This document shows positions 44,021 through 52,699 of a stretch of DNA of 64,000 bases, piece by piece (positions within the stretch are counted from its first letter, which is position 1; every line of letters starts with the position of its first letter). A program made the translations under genes and the position numbers. The notes beneath the pieces are model-generated. The model worked only from the letters and a program-made list of their open reading frames with translations, had not been told where the DNA came from and did not search any database. Source of the stretch: an uncultured Vicinamibacterales bacterium (lineage in GTDB: Bacteria; Acidobacteriota; Vicinamibacteria; Vicinamibacterales; UBA8438); the NCBI GenBank assembly GCA_958295905.1, contig OY282382.1, forward strand, positions 4,322,910-4,386,909, written 5' to 3'.

Positions 44021-44946
44021 GCGGCCAGCGCCGCCACCGCCTGCTCGACGCCCTCCGGGTCGGCCACCGACAGCAGACGCGCGTTGCGGTCGATTCTCCG
44101 AATGAGACCGCTCAACACCGTCCCCGGGCCCACCTCAACATACGTGTCGACACCCTCCGACGCAAGGCGCTGAACGACCTGCTCCCAACGAACCGGCGCC
44201 GTGACCTGATCCACCAGGGCGGAAATCGAAGCGGCCGCGTCCCGCTTCGGCTCGGCGTCCAGATTGGCCACGACGGGGAGGGCGGGATCGGAAACCACGA
44301 GCGCGCGCAGATCCCGTTCGAGGCGATCCTGGGCAGGCTGCATCAGCACGCAATGGAACGGCGCGCTGACCGGCAGAGGCCGCACGCGCCTGGCGCCGAG
44401 CACCTTGGCCCGCTCGCCGGCGCGCTGCACCGCCTCCGCCTCGCCCGCGATGACGATCTGGCCCGGAGCATTGAGATTCGCGGGACTCACCACCTGCTCC
44501 TGGGCCGCCTCCCGGCACGCCCGCTCCACCCGCGGCCCGTCCAGGCCCATCACCGCGGCCATGGCCCCGTCCCCCACCGCGACCGCGTCCTGCATGTAGC
44601 GCCCCCGGTTGCGCACCGTGCGCACCGCGTCGCTGAACGACAGGGTGCCGGCCGCCACATGCGCCGAGTACTCGCCCAGACTGTGACCCGCCAGCCAAGC
44701 GGGCCGCACCCCCCGCCCGATCAGAACCCGCGCCGCCGCCGTCGACACCGCGAGCAACCCCGGCTGGGCATGTTCGGTCAGAACGAGCTGTTCGGCCGGC
44801 CCCTCGAAGCAGAGCGTACTGATGGCGGTGCCGAGCGCCGCGTCGGCCTGCTCGAAGGTCTCGCGGCACTCCGGGAACCGATCGGCAAGCGCCTGCCCCA
44901 TTCCCACGTGCTGCGAACCCTGGCCCGGAAACACGAATGCGATCAT
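44017..44946 (-). CDS. fabD: Malonyl-CoA:ACP transacylase
   Basis: A 309-residue enzyme that loads malonyl on ACP. FVFPGQGSQHVGMG opens it, AGHSLGEYSAHVAAG contains the nucleophile Ser, and PVSAPFHC contains the catalytic His. The ATG at 44946 is chosen because FPGQGSQ starts 4 codons later; in-frame codons up to 45033 are upstream sequence. It lies 52 bp after rpmF, where plsX and fabH would often be. Confidence 0.94.
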   Translation of the reverse strand: MIAFVFPGQGSQHVGMGQALADRFPECRETFEQADAALGTAISTLCFEGPAEQLVLTEHAQPGLLAVSTAAARVLIGRGVRPAWLAGHSLGEYSAHVAAGTLSFSDAVRTVRNRGRYMQDAVAVGDGAMAAVMGLDGPRVERACREAAQEQVVSPANLNAPGQIVIAGEAEAVQRAGERAKVLGARRVRPLPVSAPFHCVLMQPAQDRLERDLRALVVSDPALPVVANLDAEPKRDAAASISALVDQVTAPVRWEQVVQRLASEGVDTYVEVGPGTVLSGLIRRIDRNARLLSVADPEGVEQAVAALAA

Positions 44947-44998
44947 GGAGACAGGCTTCGACGATGGACGAACGATCCCGGCCTTCCGGGGCGCCGGA

Positions 44999-45181
44999 TC
45001 AGGCCTCCTTGATCCGCCGCACCTGACGGCCACGGTAGTAGCCGCAGTGCGGGCACACCTGATGCGGCGGTTTTCGCTCGTGACACTGCGGGCAGTCGCC
45101 CAGCAGCACCGGGTCGAGACTCTGGTGCGTGCGGCGCTTCGCGGTGCGTGACTTGGAGTGCCGTCGTTTCGGATTGGCCAT
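44999..45181 (-). CDS. rpmF: 50S ribosomal protein L32
   Basis: A 60-residue basic protein. MANPKRRHSKSRTAKRRTH is the usual start. Two CxxC pairs (CPQC and CPHC) form a zinc ribbon, with GYYRGRQV following. It lies between yceD and fabD as in many bacteria. Confidence 0.97.
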   Translation of the reverse strand: MANPKRRHSKSRTAKRRTHQSLDPVLLGDCPQCHERKPPHQVCPHCGYYRGRQVRRIKEA

Positions 45182-45211
45182 GTCTTTCTCGAATCCTCCG
45201 GTGCCGCCGAT

Positions 45212-45775
45212 CTAGTGTTTCAACAACTGCTTCAGCCCGGCCAGTCTGGGATCCTCCCAGGCGTCGACACACTGGCACGGGACTGCGTTCCGGTTGCCTC
45301 CGCAGACGATGCAGAGCCCCCGGCAGTCGGTGCGGCACAGCGGCTTCATCGGCAACGCGAGCTGGAACTGCTCCTGAATCAGATGCCTCAGGTCGATCTG
45401 TTCGTCCCGATAGAAAGCGGTACTCAGGTCCTCTTCCTCTATCCGGACCTCACCGTCGCCGCGGTTCTCGGAGGCGGGCAGATACAGGAGGTCCACATCC
45501 ACGCCGGCTTCGAGGCGGAAGGGCTCCAGACATCGACTGCAATCGAGCTCCAGCCCCCCTTCGATCCGACCCGACAGCCGGTACTCGCTTCCAGCCTTCC
45601 GGACCAGCAGATCGAGGGCCACCACGCCGGGGACCCGATACTGCCGGCCGCCGTCCGAAGTCAGCGACCCGGCCGGGAACCGACGATGAACATCGGTGCG
45701 TGGTCCCTCGATGGCCCGCAGCTCGAGGCGCCCGGAGGTCGCCGCGTCCTCCGTCCCGACTGCCCTCGGCTCCAT
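45212..45775 (-). CDS. YceD/DUF177 family protein (23S rRNA accumulation)
   Basis: A 187-residue protein. LDCSRCLEPF and, later, CRTDCRGLCIVCGGN (zinc-type cysteines) define the family, whose E. coli member promotes 23S rRNA accumulation. Its link to rpmF is conserved across bacteria. It is the first gene of the yceD-rpmF-fabDG-acpP-fabF unit. Confidence 0.88.
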   Translation of the reverse strand: MEPRAVGTEDAATSGRLELRAIEGPRTDVHRRFPAGSLTSDGGRQYRVPGVVALDLLVRKAGSEYRLSGRIEGGLELDCSRCLEPFRLEAGVDVDLLYLPASENRGDGEVRIEEEDLSTAFYRDEQIDLRHLIQEQFQLALPMKPLCRTDCRGLCIVCGGNRNAVPCQCVDAWEDPRLAGLKQLLKH

Positions 45776-45837
45776 TTTCAGTCGACTCCGACCACGGCGG
45801 CAAACAGCGCACGGACCGGACGCCGGACGAATTCAGG

Positions 45838-45843
45838 ATTATA
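45838..45843 (-). promoter_or_regulatory. -10 box (TATAAT) of the yceD-rpmF-fab unit
   Basis: On the minus strand a perfect TATAAT lies 62 nt upstream of the yceD ATG. The -35 hexamer at 17-bp spacing is poor. The gap 45776-46020 also holds direct repeats of CCCGCGTTCG and GCGTTCGGCACC. Confidence 0.5.
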
Positions 45844-46020
45844 ACCGCAAGGTTTCCATCCCGTTACATCCAAAAGCCGGGAGCCGCGGCAAAAACACGC
45901 CCGCGTTCGCGCGTTCGGCACCCGCGGGCGCCGCCGTCGGCGAGGGCGCGCCGCCAGCTCCGCAAAGCGCCCCGCGTTCGGGCGTTCGGCACCGCCTCGG
46001 GGAGATACGCGCGAAAACCC

Positions 46021-47091
46021 TCATTCCCCCGCCCGGTCGTCCTCCCGGCGGGAGGTTCCGGTCGCCCAGGGCCGCGGAATGAAGAGGCGCTTGTACAGGT
46101 GCACGGCGAACCGATCCGTCATGCCCGCGATGAAGTCCCGCGCCGCTGCATCAACCCCGTCCTCCTCCAGGGTGCGCGGGTCGAGAAACGCGTCGGGCGC
46201 CTGCCGCACCCGTTCCCAGAGCCCGCCGATGATGCCGGAAGCCTTCGCGATCTCGGCGGTGGCCCCCCGGTTCTCGTACACCGCCCCGAACAGGAACGCC
46301 CGCAACGACGTCAGGGCGTTCAGCACCGGCGGACTCATGCGGAGCTCGACGTCGGGTCTCGTCGCGCGGGTCGAGGTCACCACGTCGGACACCAGCGCGC
46401 CAATCCGCTCGGAGGAGGTGCGCCCGAGCAGATCGAGCGGAGACGCCGGCAGGTCGGACGTGTCGATCACCCCCGCGCGGACCGCGTCGTCGATGTCGTG
46501 GTTCACGTAGGCGATCATGTCCGCAACCCGCGCGACCTGCCCCTCGAGCGTCGCGGCCCGGCGAGACGGCTCCATGCCGAGGGGCGCGCCGTCCCTGCCT
46601 TTCGAGTGCTTGGCGATCCCGTTCCTGACCTCCCACGTCAGGTTGAGGCCGCGGCGGCCCCGTTCGAGCACGTCGACGATGCGCAGGCTGTGCTCGTAGT
46701 GATTGAATCCGCCCGGCATCAACCGGCGCAGGACTCCTTCGCCGGCATGGCCGAACGGGGTGTGGCCGAGATCGTGGCCCAGGGCGATGGCCTCGGTGAG
46801 ATCTTCGTTGAGGCCGAGCACCTTGGACACCGTCCGCGCGATCTGGGCCACCTCCAGGGTATGGGTCAGCCGCGTCCGGTAGTGGTCGCCGGCGGGAGAG
46901 AAGAACACCTGGGTCTTGTGCTTGAGCCGGCGAAACGCCTTGCTGTGCACGATCCGATCGCGGTCGCGGTGGAACGCCGGCCGAATCGGATCCTCGGGCT
47001 CCGCCCGGAGCCGCCCTTTCGACCCGCGGCTGCGCGCCGCGTACGGTGCGAGGTACTGGGCCTCGCGAGCCTCCAGCTCGTGCCGAATCAT
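46021..47091 (-). CDS. Deoxyguanosinetriphosphate triphosphohydrolase-like protein
   Basis: A 356-residue HD-domain enzyme. FHRDRDRIVHSKAFRRLKHKTQVF and the metal motif (HTLEVAQIAR, ALGHDLGHTPFGHAGE), plus NHYEHSLRIVD and DMIAYVNHDIDDA, are characteristic of the dGTPase-like family that hydrolyses dNTPs to the nucleoside and triphosphate. The start overlaps the miaA stop by 4 bp. Confidence 0.92.
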   Translation of the reverse strand: MIRHELEAREAQYLAPYAARSRGSKGRLRAEPEDPIRPAFHRDRDRIVHSKAFRRLKHKTQVFFSPAGDHYRTRLTHTLEVAQIARTVSKVLGLNEDLTEAIALGHDLGHTPFGHAGEGVLRRLMPGGFNHYEHSLRIVDVLERGRRGLNLTWEVRNGIAKHSKGRDGAPLGMEPSRRAATLEGQVARVADMIAYVNHDIDDAVRAGVIDTSDLPASPLDLLGRTSSERIGALVSDVVTSTRATRPDVELRMSPPVLNALTSLRAFLFGAVYENRGATAEIAKASGIIGGLWERVRQAPDAFLDPRTLEEDGVDAAARDFIAGMTDRFAVHLYKRLFIPRPWATGTSRREDDRAGE

Positions 47092-48074
47092 GCCGGCGTT
47101 CGTCCCGTCCCGGCGCGGACGACGGCATCGAGCAGCTCCTCGACCGCCCCGCCGGTCGCGGGATGCTCACCGGGGGTCGCCAGCCAGTGCACCCCCGCCT
47201 CCTTCCTGAACCACGTCAACTGCCGGCGGGAATAGCGTCGGTTTTCGCGCACAATCAGGTCCCGCGTGCTGCGGAGATCGCGCTCCCCGCGCAGATGCTC
47301 GAGAGCCTGGCGATAGACGAGCCCGCCGAACGGCCCCGCATCCTCCGGCACGCCCCGCGCGAGCAGCCGGCGAATCTCGTCCAGCAGGCCGCTCGCCAAC
47401 TGCCGGTCCACCCGATCCGCGATCCGGCCTTCGAGTTGATCGATCGGCAGCCGCAGTCCGACGGTGACCACCGTATGACCGGCAATCGGCGAACGCGTCT
47501 CGGCGAAGTGGTCGGTCAGGGTCCGGCCGGTCAGCAGGAACACCTCCAGCGCCCGGATCAGGCGTTTCTCGTCGGACGGATGAATCCTGCGCGTCGAGGC
47601 CGGATCGTGGCGGGCGAGAAACCGGTGCAGGGCGCCGCCCCCCCGCCGCCGGGCCACCCGTTGCAGCCGGGCCCGGAGCTCCGCATCGCGGCCCGGCCCC
47701 GCGAACAGCCCGCGCGTCAGGGCTCGATAGTAGAGACCGGTGCCCCCGGCCACGATCGGAAGCCGGCCTCGATTCGTCACGTCGCGCACGATCCGCGCCG
47801 CATCGCGGCTGTAGCGCGCCGCCGAGTACACCTCGACCGGATCGACGACGTCGATCAGATGATGCGGGATTCCCCGCTGCCGGCCGGCGGGGACCTTGTC
47901 GGTCCCGATGTCGAAGCCGCGGTAGACCGCCGTCGAGTCGCATCCCAGGATCTCGCCCCCGACCCGCGCGGCGACGGCCATCGCGAGCGCGCTCTTGCCG
48001 GTCGCCGTCGGCCCGACCAGGGCGAGGAGCACCGGGCGGCCGTCCGCGTCCCGCAGGCCGATGCGTCGTCGCAC
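47088..48074 (-). CDS. miaA: tRNA dimethylallyltransferase
   Basis: A 328-residue enzyme that prenylates A37 of tRNAs. LVGPTATGKSALA is the P-loop, GCDSTAVYRGFDIGTDKV the conserved DSxQxY-type region (here with A-V), and PHHLIDVVDP and VAGGTGLYYRAL follow. GTG at 48074 is the start; it lies 4 bp after a tiny upstream ORF. Confidence 0.93.
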   Translation of the reverse strand: MRRRIGLRDADGRPVLLALVGPTATGKSALAMAVAARVGGEILGCDSTAVYRGFDIGTDKVPAGRQRGIPHHLIDVVDPVEVYSAARYSRDAARIVRDVTNRGRLPIVAGGTGLYYRALTRGLFAGPGRDAELRARLQRVARRRGGGALHRFLARHDPASTRRIHPSDEKRLIRALEVFLLTGRTLTDHFAETRSPIAGHTVVTVGLRLPIDQLEGRIADRVDRQLASGLLDEIRRLLARGVPEDAGPFGGLVYRQALEHLRGERDLRSTRDLIVRENRRYSRRQLTWFRKEAGVHWLATPGEHPATGGAVEELLDAVVRAGTGRTPA

Positions 48075-48078
48075 GTCG

Positions 48079-48168
48079 TCACCCGAGAAGCGCCATCGCC
48101 GCCACGACCGTCAACAGGATCAGGAGACCGAGCTGCTGGCGTTCGGTCAGCCGGGGCGGCTCGGTCAT
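48079..48168 (-). CDS. Small single-span membrane peptide (29 residues)
   Basis: ATG at 48168 opens a 29-codon frame: a short polar start (MTEPPRLTERQQ) and one hydrophobic helix (LGLLILLTVVAAMALLG) to the end. It lies 7 bp after the tonB stop and 4 bp before the miaA start, spacing that suits a translated link in the operon. No homologue is recalled. Confidence 0.5.
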   Translation of the reverse strand: MTEPPRLTERQQLGLLILLTVVAAMALLG

Positions 48169-48175
48169 GGCGGGA

Positions 48176-49216
48176 TCAGCCGCCCGCCGGCCGCTCGTTG
48201 AAGTAGAACGTCACCGTAAAGAAGATTTTGTCTTCCGGATACTCGGGGGGCAACGGGTAGGTCGGGTTCGACCCGCGAATCGCATTGAACGCGGAGCCGG
48301 TGAACGCATCGACGGTGGACGGTCTCTGCACCGCGAGATCCGTCACCGTGCCGTCGGTGTGGACGTTGAAAGTCAGGACGACGTTCCCCGACATCGACAT
48401 CGCCGCGTAGGGAATGAACCAGTTGCGATAGATCTGGGCGCGGAACCGCCGGAGCCAGGAGCCGAAGTCGACCCCCTTCGAATCGAACTGGATGTCGGGA
48501 CCGTAGCGATCGGTGCGGCCCCGCAGGTTGGCGAACGTCTGGTTGCGGGCCACGCTGTCGAGCCCCCGCAACGCGCGGTCCAGGATCGTCCCCCGACGCT
48601 CGCCGAACGGGCGCCGCAGCCCGCCGCGCTCCGCCGGCAGCGGCGCCGACTCCCCCTCCCCCTCCCCCGGGTCCGCTTCCGGCGTCTCCGGCGCGGGTGC
48701 TTCGGCGAGGCCTTCGTCGGCCCCGTCCACCGGCTCCATCGGGGTCGCCTCCGCTTCCGGCTCCTCGCCGGGAGAGGTCAGGGGATCGAGCCCGCCCGCC
48801 GGGTCCGGGGTCTGGACGAACTCGAACGAGTTCCCGTCGGCGTTGGGCAGGTCGTTCAGCGGATCCTCCGCCTGGATCGGGGACTGCGCGACCCGGTCCA
48901 GATCCGAGAGGTCCGCCTCGGGCGGGGGCGCGGGCGCCGGCGGGTCGACCAGGGTGTCGACGAAGATGAACTCCGGCGCATCGTCGGGCACCTGCCGCAA
49001 CGCGAGCCGTTCGGACTCCGCCATCTCCGCCATTTCCGCGAGCCGTTCGGCGCGGCGCTCCATGGCGTCCTGCACGAACTGCAGGCGGGGCCCCACGATC
49101 ACCAGCAGCGCGATCAGCAGATGGGTGAAGAGCGACAGCAGGGCGCACTCGCGCCAAGACATCGCCGACTCGACGGTCGGTGTCTCGAAGTGCCGGCTCT
49201 CGAGATCGAAGTACAT
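48176..49216 (-). CDS. TonB-type energy transducer
   Basis: A 346-residue protein. One membrane helix (about 24-42; LLSLFTHLLIALLVIVG) is followed by a long Pro/Glu/Asp-rich spacer and a TonB C-terminal domain (about 250-346; WLRRFRAQIYRNWFIPYAAM, GNVVLTFNVHTDGTVTDLAV). It would span the periplasm. ExbB and ExbD are not nearby. It lies in the mqn operon, between menG and miaA. Confidence 0.8.
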   Translation of the reverse strand: MYFDLESRHFETPTVESAMSWRECALLSLFTHLLIALLVIVGPRLQFVQDAMERRAERLAEMAEMAESERLALRQVPDDAPEFIFVDTLVDPPAPAPPPEADLSDLDRVAQSPIQAEDPLNDLPNADGNSFEFVQTPDPAGGLDPLTSPGEEPEAEATPMEPVDGADEGLAEAPAPETPEADPGEGEGESAPLPAERGGLRRPFGERRGTILDRALRGLDSVARNQTFANLRGRTDRYGPDIQFDSKGVDFGSWLRRFRAQIYRNWFIPYAAMSMSGNVVLTFNVHTDGTVTDLAVQRPSTVDAFTGSAFNAIRGSNPTYPLPPEYPEDKIFFTVTFYFNERPAGG

Positions 49217-49234
49217 GGGACGGGAGCGTGCTTC

Positions 49235-50020
49235 TCAGTATACCGCGCGTTCACGTTCCGTCGGCTTGCGGGCCAGATAGAGATACACGATCCCCAGGGC
49301 CAGCCGCTCGACCCGGACCTCGCCGAATCCGCCGCCGCGCAGCACCGCGGCCAGCGCATCGGGACCGAGGAAGGCATGGACCGAGGCGGGGAGGTAGGCG
49401 TAGGCCTCCGCATGCCGCGACAGCCACCGGCCGATGCGGGGCAGCACCCGCCTGAAGTACCAGAGATACACGGCCCGAATCAGCGGCAGGCGGGGCTCGC
49501 CGAACTCGAGGATCGCCAGCCGGCCTCCCGGCTTCAGGACGCGGGCGATCTCCCGGACCGCCTGCGCCGGATCGACCACGTTGCGGATCCCGAATCCGAT
49601 GGTCACCGCATCCATCGACGCCGGCGGGCAGGGCAGCCGGCAGGCGTCCCCGCGGACCAATCGAACGCGCCGATCGAGCCCGCGCGCCTGCACCTTGCGG
49701 CGGCCGATCTCCAGCATCGCCCCGGCGAAGTCGACCCCGAGAACGGTTCGCGGCGGCGCATCCCGCCGGCAGGCGGCGATCGCCAGATCTGCGGTGCCGG
49801 TACACACGTCGAGCACCCGGGCGCCGGCCGGGGGCGCGATCGCCGCGATCGCCCGCCGCCGCCAGCGCCGATCGAGTCCGGCGCTGAGCACGTGGTTCAG
49901 GCGGTCGTAGCGATGCGCAATCGCATCGAACATCCCGGCAATGCGTCCGGGAGTCTTGTCGAGCGGCGGGGCGCCGTCCCCGGACGGGCGACCCGCCGGG
50001 CCGCCCATCATCCCGTCCAT
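49235..50020 (-). CDS. Demethylmenaquinone/ubiquinone methyltransferase (UbiE/MenG)
   Basis: A 261-residue SAM methyltransferase. FDAIAHRYDRLNHVLSAGLDRRWRR is the UbiE start, VLDVCTGTADLA motif I, GVDFAGAMLEIGRRK motif II, and GFGIRNVVDPAQAVREIARVLKPGG follows. It performs the last C-methylation, here on demethylmenaquinone. The start overlaps ubiX; ATG at 50011, coupled to the ubiX stop, is equally possible. Confidence 0.92.
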   Translation of the reverse strand: MDGMMGGPAGRPSGDGAPPLDKTPGRIAGMFDAIAHRYDRLNHVLSAGLDRRWRRRAIAAIAPPAGARVLDVCTGTADLAIAACRRDAPPRTVLGVDFAGAMLEIGRRKVQARGLDRRVRLVRGDACRLPCPPASMDAVTIGFGIRNVVDPAQAVREIARVLKPGGRLAILEFGEPRLPLIRAVYLWYFRRVLPRIGRWLSRHAEAYAYLPASVHAFLGPDALAAVLRGGGFGEVRVERLALGIVYLYLARKPTERERAVY

Positions 50021-50622
50021 GGGGGATAGAGGGCGTGCGAGACCCGCAGCGCTTCGAGAATCTTCCCGGCCATGAAGTCGGCGAGGTCGTCGAGCGTCCG
50101 GGGGCCCTGGTAGAACGCCGGCATCGCCGGCAGCACCGTCGCCCCCGCCTCGGCGGAGGCCACCAGGTTGCGAAGCTGCGGCAGGCTCATCGGGGTCTCC
50201 CGCGGCACGATCACGAGGGGACGGCGCTCCTTGAGCATGACGTCGGCGGCGCGTTCGACGAGAGTCCTCGAGAGTCCGTGCGCCACCCCGGCCAGGGTCT
50301 TCATCGAACAGGGCACGATCGCCATGCCCTCGCAGCCGTAGCTGCCGCTGGCGATCGACGCCCCCAGGTTGCGGTTGCTGTGGACGGCGAGGGTGCCGGC
50401 GCGTACCCCCTCGCCGTAGCGGGAGGTCATGTACTCGAGGAGCCGGTCGCAGGAGGCAGCCTCGCCGAGTTCGTCGCGCAGCAGCCGGCGCCCGAAGTCG
50501 GAGACCACCAGCTCGACCCGGCACCGGCCGGCGAGGAGGGCGGCGACGGTGCGCACCGCGTACAGGGCGCCGCTCGCCCCGGTAATCCCCACCGAGACGC
50601 AACGCTCCCGGTCATCCGGCAT
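50008..50622 (-). CDS. ubiX: Flavin prenyltransferase UbiX (MqnM-type partner)
   Basis: A 204-residue protein. VGITGASGALYAVR, SIASGSYGCEGMAIVPCSMKTLAGVAHG, ERRPLVIVPRETPM and PAFYQGP are family landmarks. It makes prenylated FMN for a UbiD-type decarboxylase; in the futalosine path that partner (MqnL) acts on the dihydroxynaphthoate product. No ubiD is in the window. The start at 50622 overlaps the ubiA end by 11 bp; 50631 is an alternative. Confidence 0.93.
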   Translation of the reverse strand: MPDDRERCVSVGITGASGALYAVRTVAALLAGRCRVELVVSDFGRRLLRDELGEAASCDRLLEYMTSRYGEGVRAGTLAVHSNRNLGASIASGSYGCEGMAIVPCSMKTLAGVAHGLSRTLVERAADVMLKERRPLVIVPRETPMSLPQLRNLVASAEAGATVLPAMPAFYQGPRTLDDLADFMAGKILEALRVSHALYPPWTG

Positions 50623-51478
50623 AGAGGGCACCGGCGGTCGCGGCCAGATAGAAGAGCCCCACGTAGCCGTTCAGATCGAACGCCTGCTTCACCCGCGAGA
50701 GGTCGTCCGCCCGAACGAGGGACTGTTCCCAAACGAGCAGCACCGCCACCCCCCCGACCCCCGCGAGATACCCGCCGCCAAGGGGTGCCGCCAAGGCCAC
50801 CGCGGCCAGCGCCGCCACCGTCCCGACATGCAGCCCGCGCGCGATAGCCAGCGACCGGCCCACGCCGAAACGGACCGGAACGGAGCGCAGGCCCTGCGCC
50901 CGATCGAACTCGAGATCCTGACAGGCGTACAGAATGTCGAATCCTGCGACCCACGTCCCGACGGCCAGGGCCAGCAGCCACGGTTCCCACCCGCCGCGCC
51001 CCCCCGCGGCCAGCCATCCGCCGACCGGAGCGACGGCAAGAGCCAACCCCAGGAACAACTGCGTCCAGCTCGTGAACCGTTTCGCCAGGGAGTACCAGAA
51101 CACGATGGCGAGGGCGAGGGGCGACAGCAGGAGACAGATCCACCCGAGCTGCGTGGTCACGAGGATGAAGGCGAGCGAGGACAGGGCCACCAGCCCGATC
51201 GCGTCCCCGCGCGACAGCACCCCCCGCGGCAGCTCGCGATTGGCGGTCCTCGGGTTCAGGGCGTCGTACCGCGCATCGACCAGTCGATTGAACCCCATCG
51301 CGGCGGTCCGGGCGGCTATCATGGCCGCGACGATCCAGCCGATGCGGGCGAGGGTCAGCGGATGCTGCCGGGCCGCGAGAAGCGCGCCGACGAGCGCGAA
51401 CGGGAGCGCGAAGACCGAATGGCCGAATCGCACGAACGAGAAACAGGATCGGATGTACCGTAGCGTGGGGGATATCAT
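50612..51478 (-). CDS. UbiA family prenyltransferase (MqnP-like)
   Basis: A 288-residue integral membrane protein with eight or nine helices. FNRLVDARYDALNPRT and YACQDLEFDRAQGLRSVP are the two Asp-rich prenyl-diphosphate motifs. In this operon it probably adds the isoprenoid tail to the naphthoate ring. Start ATG 51478 overlaps the amidohydrolase stop by 4 bp. Confidence 0.92.
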   Translation of the reverse strand: MISPTLRYIRSCFSFVRFGHSVFALPFALVGALLAARQHPLTLARIGWIVAAMIAARTAAMGFNRLVDARYDALNPRTANRELPRGVLSRGDAIGLVALSSLAFILVTTQLGWICLLLSPLALAIVFWYSLAKRFTSWTQLFLGLALAVAPVGGWLAAGGRGGWEPWLLALAVGTWVAGFDILYACQDLEFDRAQGLRSVPVRFGVGRSLAIARGLHVGTVAALAAVALAAPLGGGYLAGVGGVAVLLVWEQSLVRADDLSRVKQAFDLNGYVGLFYLAATAGALYAG

Positions 51479-52686
51479 GTCGAGCCGCCCGGATGCCGGA
51501 CATCGAGCCGCGTGACCCGGTCCGGGGTGATGCCACCCAGCAGATATTCTTCCACATCGTCCACGCCGGCGGGAATGGGCACGGCGATGAGGTCGGCGCG
51601 GCGGCCCGGCGCGAGGCTGCCGAACTCGTCGTCGAACCCCAACGCCTCGGCTCCGCGCCGCGTCGCGCACGCCAGCAGCCGCCCGGCCGGCGCCGACGGC
51701 GCGAGACGGCGCATCAGGGCCAGCTCGCTGAAAAGGTTGAGGTCGGGGGCGCTCGCGAGACTGTCGGTGCCGACCGCGAGCTGCACGCCGGCGCGCAGAA
51801 AGCGCTCGATCGGCGGGTCGCCGACCCCGGTCCACGCGTTGCTCCGCGGACAGGTCACCAGAAACACGCCCCGTTCGGCCAACCGGCGCAGCTCCGGGTC
51901 GGTCAACTGGACGCCGTGGACGACGACGAGCCCCGCGCGCAACCAGCCCAGACGGTCGAGATACTCCACCGGGCCGCACCGCGGCGCCGTCCACGCGGGG
52001 TCCCAGCGCCCGATCCGTTCGAGCAGATCGCGCCAGGGGCCGGTCCCGTTGCTCAGAAACTCCAGCTCTTCGGGCGATTCCGCGAGGTGAATCGACCGGG
52101 GACCGCCGAATCGCTCCCGGACCGCCCCATCCAGGGCCGCGAACGCGGCCGGGCCGACCGAGTACGGGGCGTGCGCCGCCATCCCCACCCGGACCCCGCC
52201 GGCCGCCACCGAGAGGAGGTCGGCCGCCGCCGCGTCCACCGCGGCCGCCGCCCCCCGCTCGGGGAAGGCCAGGACCTCGCGAAACAGTCGGGCCGGCATC
52301 CCCGCCTGCGCCAGGACCGGCCCCGCCGCCGTGGTGTTGCCGATATCGCCGAGCAGCCCGGTGCCCGACGCGCGCGCCTCGAGGACGGCCCGGCGGATGG
52401 CGGCCCGGTCGGGTGGTCCCGCCTCGGCCCGGCGCTGCAGCAGACTGTCGACCCACAACGGCATCGATGCGGCCGGCGGCACCGCGCCCCGCAACCCCGA
52501 GAGTTCCAGATGGGTATGCGCGTTGACCAGCGCGGGCAGGATCGCGGTGCGCCCCAGCTCGACGGCCGAAGCCCGGCCGGCGTCCCCCGACCCGACCCCT
52601 GCGATACGGCCGCCGCGGACATCGACCCACCCCCGATGCAGGGGAGGGGCCGCGATCGGCAGTACCCAGTCGGCTGAATAGCGCAT
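51475..52686 (-). CDS. Amidohydrolase, probably aminodeoxyfutalosine deaminase
   Basis: A 403-residue metal-dependent hydrolase. LPALVNAHTHLELSG (HxH) is followed by AAHAPYSVGP, SIHLAESPEELEF, VVHGVQLTD and GTDSLASAPDLN, with PADLI-like GRRADLIAVP at the end. Similar enzymes remove the amino group from aminodeoxyfutalosine or adenosine derivatives. The setting between ubiA and mqnC supports an MqnX-type role. That is inference from context. Confidence 0.8.
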   Translation of the reverse strand: MRYSADWVLPIAAPPLHRGWVDVRGGRIAGVGSGDAGRASAVELGRTAILPALVNAHTHLELSGLRGAVPPAASMPLWVDSLLQRRAEAGPPDRAAIRRAVLEARASGTGLLGDIGNTTAAGPVLAQAGMPARLFREVLAFPERGAAAAVDAAAADLLSVAAGGVRVGMAAHAPYSVGPAAFAALDGAVRERFGGPRSIHLAESPEELEFLSNGTGPWRDLLERIGRWDPAWTAPRCGPVEYLDRLGWLRAGLVVVHGVQLTDPELRRLAERGVFLVTCPRSNAWTGVGDPPIERFLRAGVQLAVGTDSLASAPDLNLFSELALMRRLAPSAPAGRLLACATRRGAEALGFDDEFGSLAPGRRADLIAVPIPAGVDDVEEYLLGGITPDRVTRLDVRHPGGST

Positions 52687-52699
52687 CCGCGGCGCCGGG

